Shown here: positions 44,008 to 44,034 of the stretch, piece by piece
How the letters are laid out: every line of letters starts with the position of its first letter
Numbering within the stretch: the stretch's first letter is position 1
From: Candidatus Minthosoma equi
GTDB lineage: Bacteria > Bacteroidota > Bacteroidia > Bacteroidales > Bacteroidaceae
Length of the DNA stretch: 44,034 nucleotides
NCBI GenBank assembly: GCA_018064885.1
Contig: JAGHUI010000061.1
Location: 1 to 44,034, forward strand
Reading direction: 5' to 3'
Made by a program: the position numbers and the translations under genes
The notes under the pieces: generated by a model
Told to the model about the DNA's origin: nothing
What the model saw: only the letters and a program-made list of their open reading frames with translations
Database searches by the model: none

Positions 44008-44034
44008 TGTTTTAATAAGTTTTTTAAGTTAATA

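Overview
The window looks like a chromosome segment from a Bacteroidales bacterium, most likely Prevotella/Segatella-like. Direct signs are many promoters of the Bacteroidetes form (TAnnTTTG, with an upstream TTTG in some cases), starts without clear Shine-Dalgarno sequences, Bacteroidetes-type lipoprotein signals, a BspA/fimbrillin-like surface protein, a SusR-like membrane regulator and a small RNA resembling the Bacteroidales-1 motif. Assignments rest on motif reading only; no database search was run.

Layout. (1) 1-3530 appears to be the end of an integrated element: a DUF2971 gene cut by the window edge and a 965-aa primase/helicase of the TOTE-conflict type. It stops at the 3' half of a CAU tRNA gene (3531-3580), a typical attachment-site scar, followed by the tRNA terminator. 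(2) 3672-10356 (minus) is a probable iron/haem operon: outer-membrane porin, imelysin lipoprotein, di-haem oxidoreductase lipoprotein and the CcsBA cytochrome c synthase that would load haem on it. (3) 10541-15941 (minus) holds a secreted GH31 glycosidase with its terminator and a SusR-like AraC-type membrane regulator. (4) 15942-16792 is a repeat-rich spacer ending in a tandem 74-bp repeat that carries Bacteroidetes-type promoters reading into (5) the cobalamin late-assembly operon cobU-cobT-cobS-cobQ-cobD-cbiB followed by a HAD phosphatase and ribF (16793-24464). A MITE-like insertion splits cobT from cobS. (6) 24484-24563 encodes a short RNA with its own promoter and terminator. (7) 24686-30892 carries xerD, a divergent S41 protease / small membrane protein / DUF3108 operon, a lone response regulator, and the downstream part of a leuS-yitT-DUF3109 operon. 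(8) leuS, proB and an orphan glycyl-radical-enzyme activase follow on the minus strand to 35611. (9) 35714-39065 (plus) is a two-gene unit of a GH89 alpha-N-acetylglucosaminidase and an HGSNAT/NagX-like membrane acyltransferase. These are homologues of the two human enzymes that act consecutively in heparan sulfate breakdown. (10) 39075-40713 (minus) is a PqqD / HPr-kinase-like / S26-like peptidase trio resembling a peptide-modification cassette. (11) After a repeat-bearing spacer, 41227-44007 (minus) encodes a large fimbrillin/leucine-rich-repeat lipoprotein, preceded by a 40-residue peptide gene too short for ordinary ORF calling.

The most interesting items are the tRNA scar bounding the TOTE island, the promoter-carrying tandem repeat in front of cobU, the MITE inside the cob operon, the PqqD-HprK-S26 trio together with the nearby 40-aa peptide, and the NAGLU/HGSNAT pair.
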